Positions 8,675-16,409 of a stretch of DNA of 64,000 nt are shown in pieces. Each line of letters opens with the position of its first letter. Position 1 is the first letter of the stretch. The translations under genes were made by a program, and so were the position numbers. The notes beneath the pieces were generated by a model, which did no database searches, had not been told where the DNA came from, and saw only the letters and a program-made list of their open reading frames with translations. Origin of the DNA: CAZGHF01 sp043797305 (GTDB lineage Bacteria; Patescibacteriota; Minisyncoccia; UBA6257; GWB1-50-10); NCBI GenBank assembly GCA_043797305.1, contig JAZDPW010000024.1:1-64000 (forward strand), written 5' to 3'.

Positions 8675-10003
8675 TCAACTGCCGGGCGGTTCCCAGCAGT
8701 ATGGGGTGAAGATGGCTCGCGGCTCGGTCCCGAAGACCGCGTCGCCGGTACCGTCCTTGCGGACATGCCGGAACTCGGTCTGCCGGCTCTTGTTGACGTA
8801 GAAGATACGCTCTTCTCCGCCAACCGAGCAGAAAACGGGCCAATCCACGTTTCCGGCCTGCGACGGAGTGACAAACCGGAGTTCGCCACTTGCGATGTCG
8901 AGCACGGCGAGGCGGAAGTCGTCGGTGAGAGGCCAGCTCCGGATAGACAACATCGTTCCGTCTTTGGAAACCCCGTACACTTCGGGGCCCAGGAAATTGG
9001 GACTCTGGTTGTCCGCGTCGGTGTATATCCGCGTGACCGCGAGGGTTGCGACATCGATGCGGACGATGTGAATCTGACCCTTGCCACCGCCAAGCGACTC
9101 CCAAAGCGTTGTGTAAACGCTCTTTCCATCGGGAGCCCAAACGACCTCAAGCTGACTTCCGTCGATGCACGGCGCCGGCACATTGCGACTTACACAAGTC
9201 CGGATATTGTCGAGACGGCGAACACTGCGAGTCGCCACTTCAACGATCGACAACCGATAGACGCCCGGAAGAGGTTCATAACCGCCTTCGACGACGATGT
9301 ACTTGTCGTCCGACGACCAGCGCGGCGCGCGAACGCTTTTCAGTCCGCACTCGTCCCAAGTCGCTCCGGCGCCGATCTCCGTCTCTGTACCCAAATCGAG
9401 ATTCAGGACATAGAGGAGACCGTTGCAGGGCAGCCGGTACCGCACGAAAGCGAGTTGCTTGCCGTCGTGCGAGAGGGTTGGGAAGGCCTTGAACTCGCCG
9501 TCTGTCGTGAGCTGCTGCCGCGCCCCGGTTTCAAGCGCGAGGGAAAAGATGTCGGCGGAAGTTTCGCCGGCCCAATCACCCTCGGCAAAGACCAGAAGCG
9601 ACGACTTGCGGCGGACAACGAGCGTCCGCGTATCGGTGTCCGACACGCTCCGGTCCTCGTTGTACGCCATGAGAACCACCGTGTAAGTGTTGGGCTCCCG
9701 GGGGGTGTACTCCCGGGGGGGCGAAGCGCCCTGAACCATCAGGGTCCGGGTCTCGGCTCCGCACTCGAACGGCTCGTTGTTGATGAGCCATAGGAACACC
9801 AGATTGTGGTTGCCGGTGTTCTTCAGGACCTCCACCGAGCAGGCGACGGTCTGTCCCACCTCGACAGAGTCGGGCAGGATGGCCCGCACGTCGAGCGTGT
9901 CCTTCTGCACGGGGGGATCGAAGATGTCGCCCGGCGCACAAGCGCCGAACAAGGCGACCACGAGGGCCGCCCACAGGTACTGCAACTTCGTGTTGCGGCT
10001 CAT
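8675..10003 (-). CDS. PD40/TolB-like beta-propeller lipoprotein, copy 2
   Basis: 442 aa, paralogous to the gene at 6367 over its whole length (shared blocks: VGQTVAC near the N-terminus, LEVVWAPDGKS, GGEERIFYV near the C-terminus). Lipobox LFGAC with Cys22; an N-terminal PKD/CARDB-like domain with two cysteines; then a propeller with LSHDGKQLAF, WSSDDKYIV and SKDGTMLSI turns. GGAGG lies 5 bases before the ATG and a TTGACT-17-TACAAT promoter 70 bases upstream. The divergence between the copies suggests an old duplication. Likely an envelope protein; ligand unknown. Confidence 0.85.
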   Translation of the reverse strand: MSRNTKLQYLWAALVVALFGACAPGDIFDPPVQKDTLDVRAILPDSVEVGQTVACSVEVLKNTGNHNLVFLWLINNEPFECGAETRTLMVQGASPPREYTPREPNTYTVVLMAYNEDRSVSDTDTRTLVVRRKSSLLVFAEGDWAGETSADIFSLALETGARQQLTTDGEFKAFPTLSHDGKQLAFVRYRLPCNGLLYVLNLDLGTETEIGAGATWDECGLKSVRAPRWSSDDKYIVVEGGYEPLPGVYRLSIVEVATRSVRRLDNIRTCVSRNVPAPCIDGSQLEVVWAPDGKSVYTTLWESLGGGKGQIHIVRIDVATLAVTRIYTDADNQSPNFLGPEVYGVSKDGTMLSIRSWPLTDDFRLAVLDIASGELRFVTPSQAGNVDWPVFCSVGGEERIFYVNKSRQTEFRHVRKDGTGDAVFGTEPRAIFTPYCWEPPGS

Positions 10004-10072
10004 GGTGGCCTCCGATGTCTTCTTCGGTTGCGGCGGCTCCGAAATGGATCCGCCTTCAAGATGCTTCCTTTA

Positions 10073-10101
10073 TTGTACCTTATTTTTCGACAAAAGTCAA
10101 T
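10073..10101 (-). promoter_or_regulatory. Sigma70 promoter of lipoprotein copy 2
   Basis: TTGACT, 17 bases, TACAAT on the minus strand. The leader is about 65 bases long with GGAGG near its end. Confidence 0.85.
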
Positions 10102-10130
10102 GTAGACCTAGAAATGCCGAAAATCACCAA

Positions 10131-10155
10131 AAAACCCTTTATTTAAAGGGTTTTT
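10131..10155 (-). terminator. Terminator of the BtpA-like gene
   Basis: AACCCTTT/AAAGGGTT with an ATTT loop and T runs on both strands, so it may work in both directions. Confidence 0.8.
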
Positions 10156-10172
10156 AAGGGTTTACAGCTTCC

Positions 10173-10991
10173 CTACTTATCCACAGTTGCAACAAATTGC
10201 CTTATTTTTTTCTCACTAATCCGTTGCTTGTAAGTTTTAACATTCACTTCGCCTTTACGAGCGTTTCCTTGTTTTAATGAAGTGCCGACAATAACGCCAT
10301 TTGCATAACGCAGAAGCGTATTGATGTTTTTTTCGTCCGCACCGCTCCCAACCAAAATCGGAAATTTACCGACTACTCTCCGCACACGCGCAAGTTCGTC
10401 AATGCTTGGAGCATCACCGGTCCATTTACCCGTAACAATGAGTCCGTCGGAGCCGGCCTTTATTGCCCGGCGAGCCGATTCGATAATTGAGTAACGTGAG
10501 AGCAATTTAGAATGCTTCACATGAATATCGGTAAAAAGCGCCACCCGCTCGGCTTTGATTTTTTTCCGAAACGCAACCACTTCACGCGCATTACCCTTAA
10601 TGACGCCGCAATTGGTTTTTACGGTGTCCACGAAAACAGGAATGCGAATGAAGGAAAGATTCAAGATTTTGGCGAGAACGAGACCGGTTTTAAAATCGTT
10701 CCAAAGAACGTTTACTCCCACCGGAATGCTCGCGGAGCGCATGATTTCCGCGCCAAGATAAGCCATGCTTGCCACGGTTCCCGAGTCCGCTTCCACTGTG
10801 TGCGGAATATCATAATTATTTTCAAATATTACTCCGTCCGCTCCACCGCGGGAGAACGCTTTGAGGTCTTGTAAAGCGTTACGCGAAGCCGCCTTCATTC
10901 CCGGAAAATCGGGATAACCGAGGAGCGGAGGAAAATGAATCGCCCCGATAATAATACCGTGTTCCTTTTTGAATATTTTCCGCAGTTTCAC
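10173..10991 (-). CDS. BtpA/SgcQ-family TIM-barrel protein
   Basis: About 272 aa with the BtpA pattern: IIIGAIHFPPLLGYP at the start, GGADGVIFENNYDIP, VGVNVLWNDFKTGLVLA, SDGLIVTGKWTG and a C-terminal PILVGSGA...GVIVGTSLK phosphate-binding-like end. BtpA was linked to photosystem I stability in cyanobacteria, but most homologues in non-phototrophs are unassigned TIM barrels; the role here is unknown. I chose the GTG at 10991, where similarity begins; an in-frame ATG at 11033 would add 14 residues. It is divergent from the S66 peptidase gene with a short shared promoter region. Confidence 0.75.
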   Translation of the reverse strand: MKLRKIFKKEHGIIIGAIHFPPLLGYPDFPGMKAASRNALQDLKAFSRGGADGVIFENNYDIPHTVEADSGTVASMAYLGAEIMRSASIPVGVNVLWNDFKTGLVLAKILNLSFIRIPVFVDTVKTNCGVIKGNAREVVAFRKKIKAERVALFTDIHVKHSKLLSRYSIIESARRAIKAGSDGLIVTGKWTGDAPSIDELARVRRVVGKFPILVGSGADEKNINTLLRYANGVIVGTSLKQGNARKGEVNVKTYKQRISEKKIRQFVATVDK

Positions 10992-11082
10992 TATACTTCC
11001 ATTATCTCCTAAGACAACACTGCTTATCAACACCGCGGTCTTTTCTTAACTAATGAAGAGAAAGCTGATAAAATAGAACAAT

Positions 11083-12120
11083 ATGAATATGGTACGGCCA
11101 AAAAAACTCAAACAAGGAGACAAGGTGGCAATTCTTTCGCCATCGTTTTCCGCACCCGGAAAATGGCCGCACGTTTATGAACTTGGCCTCTCACGATTAC
11201 GGGAGGGGTTTGGATTAGAGCCGGTTGAGTTTCCGACAACGAAAAAAATTAGTGCTACCAGAGAAGAACGCGCCCGGGACCTTATAGCCGCATTTAAGGA
11301 TAAAGAAACAAAAGCCGTCCTCGCAACATTTGGTGGAAACGACCAGGTAATTTACATAAAGAACTTGTCCCCAGAACCGTTCAAAGAAAATCCGAAGCCT
11401 TTCTTCGGTTACAGTGATAACTCGCACTTCGCCAATTTTCTCTGGCTTCATGGAATTTCTTCATATTACGGCGGGGGTATTATGACTCAGTTTGCCATGC
11501 AGAAAAAAATGGATGCTTTTACCGTGGAATTTTTGAATCACGCCCTCTTCGATGAAGGAGAATACGAATTGCGCGCCAGCGAATCAATAAACGACCAGGA
11601 ACTTGATTGGAACGAACCAACAACGTTAAATCAAGAAAGAATTCACGAACCGAACGACGGCTGGAGATGGAGTGGTAACATTTCTTCTGAAGGACTGAGT
11701 TGGGGCGGCTGTTTGGAATCCATTGATGAAATGATTCGCCACAACATCACTATCCCGTCACTTGAGGATTTTGAAAACGCCATACTAATGACGGAAACGG
11801 CCGAAGAAATGCCGTCTGCCGAATACGTATTTCGCGTCTACCGCGCTCTCGGCGAACGTGGCGTACTTGAGCGCGTACGCGGTATACTTGTCGGTCGTCC
11901 TAAGGCATGGAATCTCGAGAAAAAAAATACTCCGGAACAAAAGAAAGCATACCGGGAAAAACAGTATGAAACAATTGAAAACACGGTGCGGCAATACAAC
12001 AAGCGCATCCCTATTATCCAAAACCTTGATTTCGGTCATACCGACCCACAAATCCCGCTACCTTATGGTGGCAAGATACAAATAGATACTGAAAACAAAA
12101 AAATCTTTGCCGAATTCTGA
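11083..12120 (+). CDS. Peptidase S66 (LD-carboxypeptidase / MccF-like)
   Basis: 345 aa. Nucleophile Ser111 in FFGYSD; the C-terminal catalytic pair is probably the Glu in ETAEE (238-242) and His319 in FGHTDPQ, followed by LPYG as in the family. S66 enzymes cleave the L,D bond in muropeptide tetrapeptides or inactivate microcin C-type antibiotics; the longer form with an inserted region (about 165-205) is closer to MccF-like members. Cytoplasmic, no signal peptide. A TAAAAT-type -10 lies about 10 bases upstream; no strong Shine-Dalgarno sequence. Confidence 0.85.
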   Translation: MNMVRPKKLKQGDKVAILSPSFSAPGKWPHVYELGLSRLREGFGLEPVEFPTTKKISATREERARDLIAAFKDKETKAVLATFGGNDQVIYIKNLSPEPFKENPKPFFGYSDNSHFANFLWLHGISSYYGGGIMTQFAMQKKMDAFTVEFLNHALFDEGEYELRASESINDQELDWNEPTTLNQERIHEPNDGWRWSGNISSEGLSWGGCLESIDEMIRHNITIPSLEDFENAILMTETAEEMPSAEYVFRVYRALGERGVLERVRGILVGRPKAWNLEKKNTPEQKKAYREKQYETIENTVRQYNKRIPIIQNLDFGHTDPQIPLPYGGKIQIDTENKKIFAEF

Positions 12121-12161
12121 AAAGCTTAAAATTTTCACCTAACTGGTTTTTGTAAAAACGG

Positions 12162-12202
12162 GCCCGGGAAGCACGCAGCTGAAAGCTCGTAACTTCCCGG
12201 GC
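12162..12202 (-). terminator. GC-rich hairpin after the methyltransferase gene
   Basis: Outer stem GCCCGGGAAG/CTTCCCGGGC, inner AGCT/AGCT around GAA. The loop sequence closely matches that of the hairpin at 13087-13131, so the two are related. Confidence 0.75.
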
Positions 12203-12220
12203 AAGCCGATGCGGTAGCGC

Positions 12221-12871
12221 TCACGAGGACTTTTTTTCCCCCACGAACACCCAATGCGCCGAGACATAGGGAATTCCAACATCTATCAGACCACTGTGCT
12301 TCATGCGATAAACCTCGATGAGTCTGAAGCATTGCATGAGCGAGCGTGTTTCCTCTTCGTCTACGAAGTGATGAGGTACGCCAGCCTCAATCCCTTCCCT
12401 GGGAACAAATGTATACGGTTCCACCTCCTCACCCTTTTGATACTCGGAGCTCTCGCGAGAGATGAACGTACACATGACAATTCCCCCCGGCATCAGTGTC
12501 CGTTGCATCTCCGCGATACAAGAACGTATACCACTCACGGTATTGTGAGTGATAACTCCTCGGCAGATACATGCGCCAAAGAAGTTATCTGGATAAGGAA
12601 TTGTCGTCATGTCGCTCATCACGAGCTCGGCTCGTAATCCTTCTCGTTCAAGCCACTCCCTTGTGATCTGTTCGCCTCTCTCAGAGATGTCGGTTCCGTA
12701 CATCTTGAACCCCAACCCTGCGAGGTAAATAATGTGACGCCCGGCACCAAACCCAAGATCGAGTATTCGCTCGGTTTCACGTAATCGGAGGAGCGACACA
12801 ACTTTCACCACCTCCTCCGCAGGATCTCTCAAACAAAATCTCGGGTCCTCATACAGATCGTCCCAGTTCAT
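12221..12871 (-). CDS. SAM-dependent methyltransferase, class I
   Basis: 216 aa from the ATG at 12871. SAM-binding motif I is ILDLGFGAGRH (about 36-46), an acidic residue ends strand 2 (YGTDIS), motif II/III region is LVMSDMTTIPYPDNFFG and the post-motif is LMPGGIVMCTF. These are hallmarks of Methyltransf_11/25 proteins acting on small molecules or tRNA; the substrate cannot be told. The start is set by AAGGAAGGA 8 bases upstream. The upstream leader shares a hairpin and sequence with that of the synthetase operon (16093-16153). Own terminator, single-gene unit. Confidence 0.8.
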   Translation of the reverse strand: MNWDDLYEDPRFCLRDPAEEVVKVVSLLRLRETERILDLGFGAGRHIIYLAGLGFKMYGTDISERGEQITREWLEREGLRAELVMSDMTTIPYPDNFFGACICRGVITHNTVSGIRSCIAEMQRTLMPGGIVMCTFISRESSEYQKGEEVEPYTFVPREGIEAGVPHHFVDEEETRSLMQCFRLIEVYRMKHSGLIDVGIPYVSAHWVFVGEKKSS

Positions 12872-12932
12872 ATTGCCGTCCTTCCTTTTCAGGATCGAGT
12901 TGTAAAAGAGCACGTCTTGAGACTTTCTCAAG
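12872..12932 (-). promoter_or_regulatory. Conserved 5' leader with hairpin (copy A)
   Basis: On the minus strand: CTTGAGA-aag-TCTCAAG hairpin (12916-12932), then GTGCTCTTTTACAA, then ATCCTGAAAAGG ending in the ribosome-binding site. Order and sequence match copy B at 16093-16153. Candidate cis-regulatory RNA or conserved promoter region. Confidence 0.55.
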
Positions 12933-13086
12933 GGAAAAATAATATTATCATTTCTGAATGTTTCTGTAAAACACTTTAAGGCCCTGGTTTTTTAACTCCT
13001 CTATAAATACATATTTGAAAAATTGATATAGAGCTGTAAGGACTTAGTCCTCATACTCTCTTCTTTCGCTTATTTTAAATGAAAGG

Positions 13087-13131
13087 GGGCCCGGGAGACA
13101 CGAAGCTAAAAGCTTGTAATCTCCCGGGCCC
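13087..13131 (-). terminator. GC-rich hairpin after the AspRS gene
   Basis: 11-bp stem GGGCCCGGGAG/CTCCCGGGCCC with an inner AAGCT/AGCTT stem. Related in sequence to 12162-12202. Confidence 0.8.
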
Positions 13132-13152
13132 GCTGGTTGCTAGTTCCTCCTG

Positions 13153-14460
13153 TTATGGGGTGAGCCGGTTGACGCTCCGGTAAAGGTACGTCACCTCGCG
13201 CACGCTTTTCGCGCCCAGTATCACCATGAGCATGCGGGTGAGACCGAAGCCGTAGCCTCCGTGGGGCGGACAGCCGTAGCGGAAAAAGTCCAGGTAGTAC
13301 TGGATGGGCTCGAGAGAGAGCCCCTTCTCCTCGGCTTGCCTCACGAGAACGTCATAGCGATGCTCGCGCTGCGCTCCCGTCGTCACTTCGAGCCCCTTCC
13401 AGAGAAGATCGAAGCTTTTGGTGAGATGAGACTCGCCTTCGGGGCGCATGTGATAGAACGCGCGCACCACCGAAGGGTATTCGGTGACGAAGACGAACTC
13501 GTGACCGGTCTTCTCCTGGAAATACCGGCACAAGAGCCGCTCGCCTTCAGGATCAAGGTCGCCCTTCTCGCCCCGCTCGATGCGGTGACCCATCCGGTCA
13601 AGGATGTCGTACGCTTCGGCCATGGTCACTCGCGGAAACGAGAGTTCGGGAACCACGATCTCTGTGTTGAATACCGCCTTGATCTCCTCGCCGTGCTCCG
13701 CTTTCACCACTTGAAGAACATGACGGAGCCACCGTTCCTCGAGCTGCATGACGTCTTCGTGGGAATCGATCCACGAGACTTCGACGTCCACGCTCGTGAA
13801 CTCCGTGTCGTGGCGGGAGGTGAAGGACGGATTGGCCCGGAACACGGGTCCGATCTCGAACACGCGGTCGAAGCCGGCCGCCATCGCCATCTGCTTGTAG
13901 AATTGCGGCGACTGGGCGAGATAGGCCTTACGATCGAAGTACTTCACCTCGAAAAGCTCGGCACCCGACTCGCTTGCGCTACCCATGAACTTCGGAGAGT
14001 GGATTTCGATGAATCCCTCCGACGCCCAGAACGAACGCATAGCGTGTTCCGACGTCGTCTGGATCTTGAAGACAAGCAGGTTCCGGGAGTTACGCAGATC
14101 CAGGAACCTCCAGTCCAGACGGATGTCACTTGGCGAGGTTTCGTCGAGCGGAATCGGCGACGCCGCCGCATTCACGACGACCAGTGACTCCATCACGACT
14201 TCCTTTCCGCCGAATTTGATCGCCGGGTTCATAACAACCCTACCGATGATCTCGACAGCACTCTCGGCGGTGAGACCACCGATCATCGCGGTCAATTCGG
14301 CGTTCGACGACTTCTCGTGAACCACCTGCACGCTGCCAGTGTGATCGCGGATGATGAGAAACTGCATCCGTTTCTGGTCGCGGAGCGTTTCCAACCATCC
14401 GCAAATCCGAACGGTTTCCCCGTTCTTCGCTCCCAACTGCTTAATCAATGTACGTCGCAT
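13153..14460 (-). CDS. aspS: Aspartyl-tRNA synthetase, archaeal/eukaryotic-type (AspRS2)
   Basis: 435 aa class II synthetase: N-terminal OB anticodon domain (ICGWLETLRDQKRMQFL), motif 2 in FRANPSFTSRH, motif 3 GGYGFGLTRML, C-terminal RLTP. It lacks the GAD domain of the ~590-aa bacterial enzyme, so it is the short archaeal type, and closely follows the archaeal consensus (AQSPQFYKQM, FIEIHSPK). At the OB-fold position that separates discriminating (Trp) from non-discriminating (His) enzymes this protein has Glu (GWLE), so specificity for tRNA-Asp only is undecided. It is last of a three-gene unit; GAGAGGGGG lies before the ATG. Confidence 0.85.
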   Translation of the reverse strand: MRRTLIKQLGAKNGETVRICGWLETLRDQKRMQFLIIRDHTGSVQVVHEKSSNAELTAMIGGLTAESAVEIIGRVVMNPAIKFGGKEVVMESLVVVNAAASPIPLDETSPSDIRLDWRFLDLRNSRNLLVFKIQTTSEHAMRSFWASEGFIEIHSPKFMGSASESGAELFEVKYFDRKAYLAQSPQFYKQMAMAAGFDRVFEIGPVFRANPSFTSRHDTEFTSVDVEVSWIDSHEDVMQLEERWLRHVLQVVKAEHGEEIKAVFNTEIVVPELSFPRVTMAEAYDILDRMGHRIERGEKGDLDPEGERLLCRYFQEKTGHEFVFVTEYPSVVRAFYHMRPEGESHLTKSFDLLWKGLEVTTGAQREHRYDVLVRQAEEKGLSLEPIQYYLDFFRYGCPPHGGYGFGLTRMLMVILGAKSVREVTYLYRSVNRLTP

Positions 14461-14511
14461 GGTTCCCCCTCTCGATGTGCCTTGCTGTAATCAGCTTGGC
14501 GTATGTGATAT

Positions 14512-15834
14512 TCATGGACTGATTTTCCTACCAAACGCCCGGTGGAAAGGAATGGCGTCCCGCACATGCGAGATCTGCAAGAACCAGCGGATAAACCGCT
14601 CAAGCCCTAAGCCAAACCCACCATGCGGCACACAGCCATACTGACGAAGTTCTCGTAACCACTCGTAGCGGGTATCACCGGCTTTACCTTTCTCCGCCAA
14701 CCGCTCGTCGAGCATTGGCAGCGAATGGATTTTTTCGGCGATACCAAGAAGCTCACCGAATCCCCGACTCGCAATCAGATCAGCTGTCTTCGTTCGACAC
14801 TGATCAGCCGCATCGATCACGTACGGGAATGGTTCGATGGAGCGCGGAATCCCGACAACCCAAAACGGGGTGTTGCCGAACTGCTGGCTCAGCCACGCTT
14901 CCTCTTCAGAGCCCAAGCTCTTGCCGAACTCAATGTCGGAACCCTGCACCTTGAGCAGTTCCACCGCCTCGGCATAGTCAATGCGAGGAAATGGAATTGT
15001 TAATCCGTCAGCGCACACTTCGGCGCCGATAATACTTGCAAGCTCACGTCCTTCACGAACGATCTGCTCGCTTACATCCCGGACGAACCGCTCAACCACA
15101 GAGAACATGTCTTCCAGATCCACGAACGCTAGCTCAGCCTTGACGTGCCAGTACTCCATGAGATGCCTCCTGGAGCGGCTTTCCTCGGCACGAAAACTGG
15201 GACCAATGTTGTAGATCTTCTCCAGTGCGTGCACCGCCGCTTCAAGATAGAAACCGACACACTGCGTGAGGTACACGTTCTGCCCATGCACTTGGAGCGC
15301 AATCGGTGTATGGTCGTCATAGAGCGGTGTCGGCGTCAGTACGGGAGCGTGAACCTCGATGAACCCATTCTCATAGAACCACTGATGCAGGATTCTCGTA
15401 AGAATGTGGCGGAACTTCAGGATCGCGATATTCTTCTCGTTGCGAAGATAGAAATACCGTTTATCCAGAAGCTGCTCCTGCAACGCCGGGTCTTGGATGT
15501 CGATGTCCGCCCGCGGATAAGGCGAAACACTGATCGTGCTCGCCCCAACAACCTCCATCTCGCGGACGTGGAGTTCCCTCGGTGGACTTGATCGCCCGGT
15601 TTCCGTAAGAACACCAACAACCTTAACCGCCGTCTCACGACTCAAATACCTTGCGAGTTCGAAGACCTGCTTGTCGCAATCTTCAACTACGCACTGCACC
15701 ACGCCGGTAGAATCAACGACATCCAGAAAAACAACGTGGTTGTGCCTGCGACAAGCCTTCACCCAACCGTAAAACTCGACCACCGACCCTTCTCGAGGAC
15801 TGTGCAGTAGGTCAACTGCGTATACAGTCTTCAT
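14512..15834 (-). CDS. Asparaginyl-tRNA synthetase-like class II enzyme
   Basis: 440 aa, paralogous to the adjacent AspRS gene: OB fold (FYGWVKACRRHNHVVFLDVVD), motif 1 region GFIEVHAPVLTP, LTQCVGFYLEAA, motif 2 FRAEESRSRRHLMEYWH, motif 3 GGFGLGLERFI, C-terminal RKISP. Motif-2 and WHVKAELAF features favour AsnRS over AspRS. It would charge tRNA-Asn with asparagine in the cytoplasm. AAAGGAGG lies 5 bases before the ATG; the start overlaps the preceding small gene by 23 bases. An asparagine-synthetase-A-like role is less likely because the anticodon domain is present. Confidence 0.75.
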   Translation of the reverse strand: MKTVYAVDLLHSPREGSVVEFYGWVKACRRHNHVVFLDVVDSTGVVQCVVEDCDKQVFELARYLSRETAVKVVGVLTETGRSSPPRELHVREMEVVGASTISVSPYPRADIDIQDPALQEQLLDKRYFYLRNEKNIAILKFRHILTRILHQWFYENGFIEVHAPVLTPTPLYDDHTPIALQVHGQNVYLTQCVGFYLEAAVHALEKIYNIGPSFRAEESRSRRHLMEYWHVKAELAFVDLEDMFSVVERFVRDVSEQIVREGRELASIIGAEVCADGLTIPFPRIDYAEAVELLKVQGSDIEFGKSLGSEEEAWLSQQFGNTPFWVVGIPRSIEPFPYVIDAADQCRTKTADLIASRGFGELLGIAEKIHSLPMLDERLAEKGKAGDTRYEWLRELRQYGCVPHGGFGLGLERFIRWFLQISHVRDAIPFHRAFGRKISP

Positions 15835-16090
15835 TGATTCCTCCTTTCCTCGCCGTGTTCCTCGGAACGTGGCTGAGAATTTCTCGAGAGAGTTCGGTGT
15901 AGCGATCGGGGTAGTCCCTACGCAACACGCCTAACCAACGAGCCGCTTTCGCGGTTCGGTCGTCTCCAGTGGCGTCCTTGACCATGTCATAGGCCGCCGT
16001 GGGGCTACTACTCCTGTCAACCAACGAGACGATGTCCGGCTGACCGAGGATGAGCTTGCAGCGCATCGTGACTTCATCTGCTGTGCGCAT
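15812..16090 (-). CDS. Small protein of unknown function, first in the synthetase operon (92 aa)
   Basis: A charged, helical-looking protein with no cysteines or membrane segment. AAGGGGGAA lies before the ATG, and the gene begins right after a conserved leader also found upstream of the methyltransferase gene. Its 3' end overlaps the AsnRS gene by 23 bases, so it is likely co-translated. No family recognised. Confidence 0.6.
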   Translation of the reverse strand: MRTADEVTMRCKLILGQPDIVSLVDRSSSPTAAYDMVKDATGDDRTAKAARWLGVLRRDYPDRYTELSREILSHVPRNTARKGGINEDCIRS

Positions 16091-16092
16091 AC

Positions 16093-16153
16093 GTGCCGTT
16101 CCCCCTTTTCAGGATTGGATTGTTAAAGTGCACACCTTGAGACCACCCCAAGG
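16093..16153 (-). promoter_or_regulatory. Conserved 5' leader with hairpin (copy B)
   Basis: Minus strand: CCTTGGGG-tgg-TCTCAAGG hairpin (16135-16153), then GTGCACTTTAACAA, then ATCCTGAAAAGG and the ribosome-binding site. Matches copy A (12872-12932). Confidence 0.55.
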
Positions 16154-16249
16154 ATATATTACTTTGTCATTTTTTAGATGTTTTGTAAAGTTCCGAATTA
16201 TAAGTTTATTTTGAATTCGTGTCTCCGGACCGCTAGCGAAAGGGGGGAA

Positions 16250-16387
16250 CTATAGAATCGAAGATGACAAATCGTCTTCTGCGACCTCAAAACCCTCGTT
16301 AAAATCAACAGTTATGTCTGACACTTTTAAAATATTTTTGTAATTTCCTATCTGGTGAACATCTTCATACCGAAGCGTTTGAAGCAA
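16250..16387 (-). CDS. Possible 45-aa acidic protein with TTG start
   Basis: An open frame of 45 codons begins at TTG 22 bases after the M20 peptidase stop, on the same strand. The product is acidic at its C-terminus (EVAEDD) and has no membrane segment. It lies in the 16091-16409 gap, which otherwise holds only the leader of the synthetase operon. No ATG and no Shine-Dalgarno sequence, so it may be chance. Confidence 0.25.
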   Translation of the reverse strand: MLQTLRYEDVHQIGNYKNILKVSDITVDFNEGFEVAEDDLSSSIL

Positions 16388-16409
16388 ACAAGATGGTTAA
16401 ACATCCGTG

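Noticed and set aside
8594..9793. Long plus-strand open frame opposite the second lipoprotein
   Set aside because: Arises from GC-rich codon use of the real minus-strand gene, which has signal peptide, promoter and ribosome site.
13261..14187. 308-codon plus-strand frame opposite AspRS
   Set aside because: Shadow of a synthetase gene with all class II motifs.
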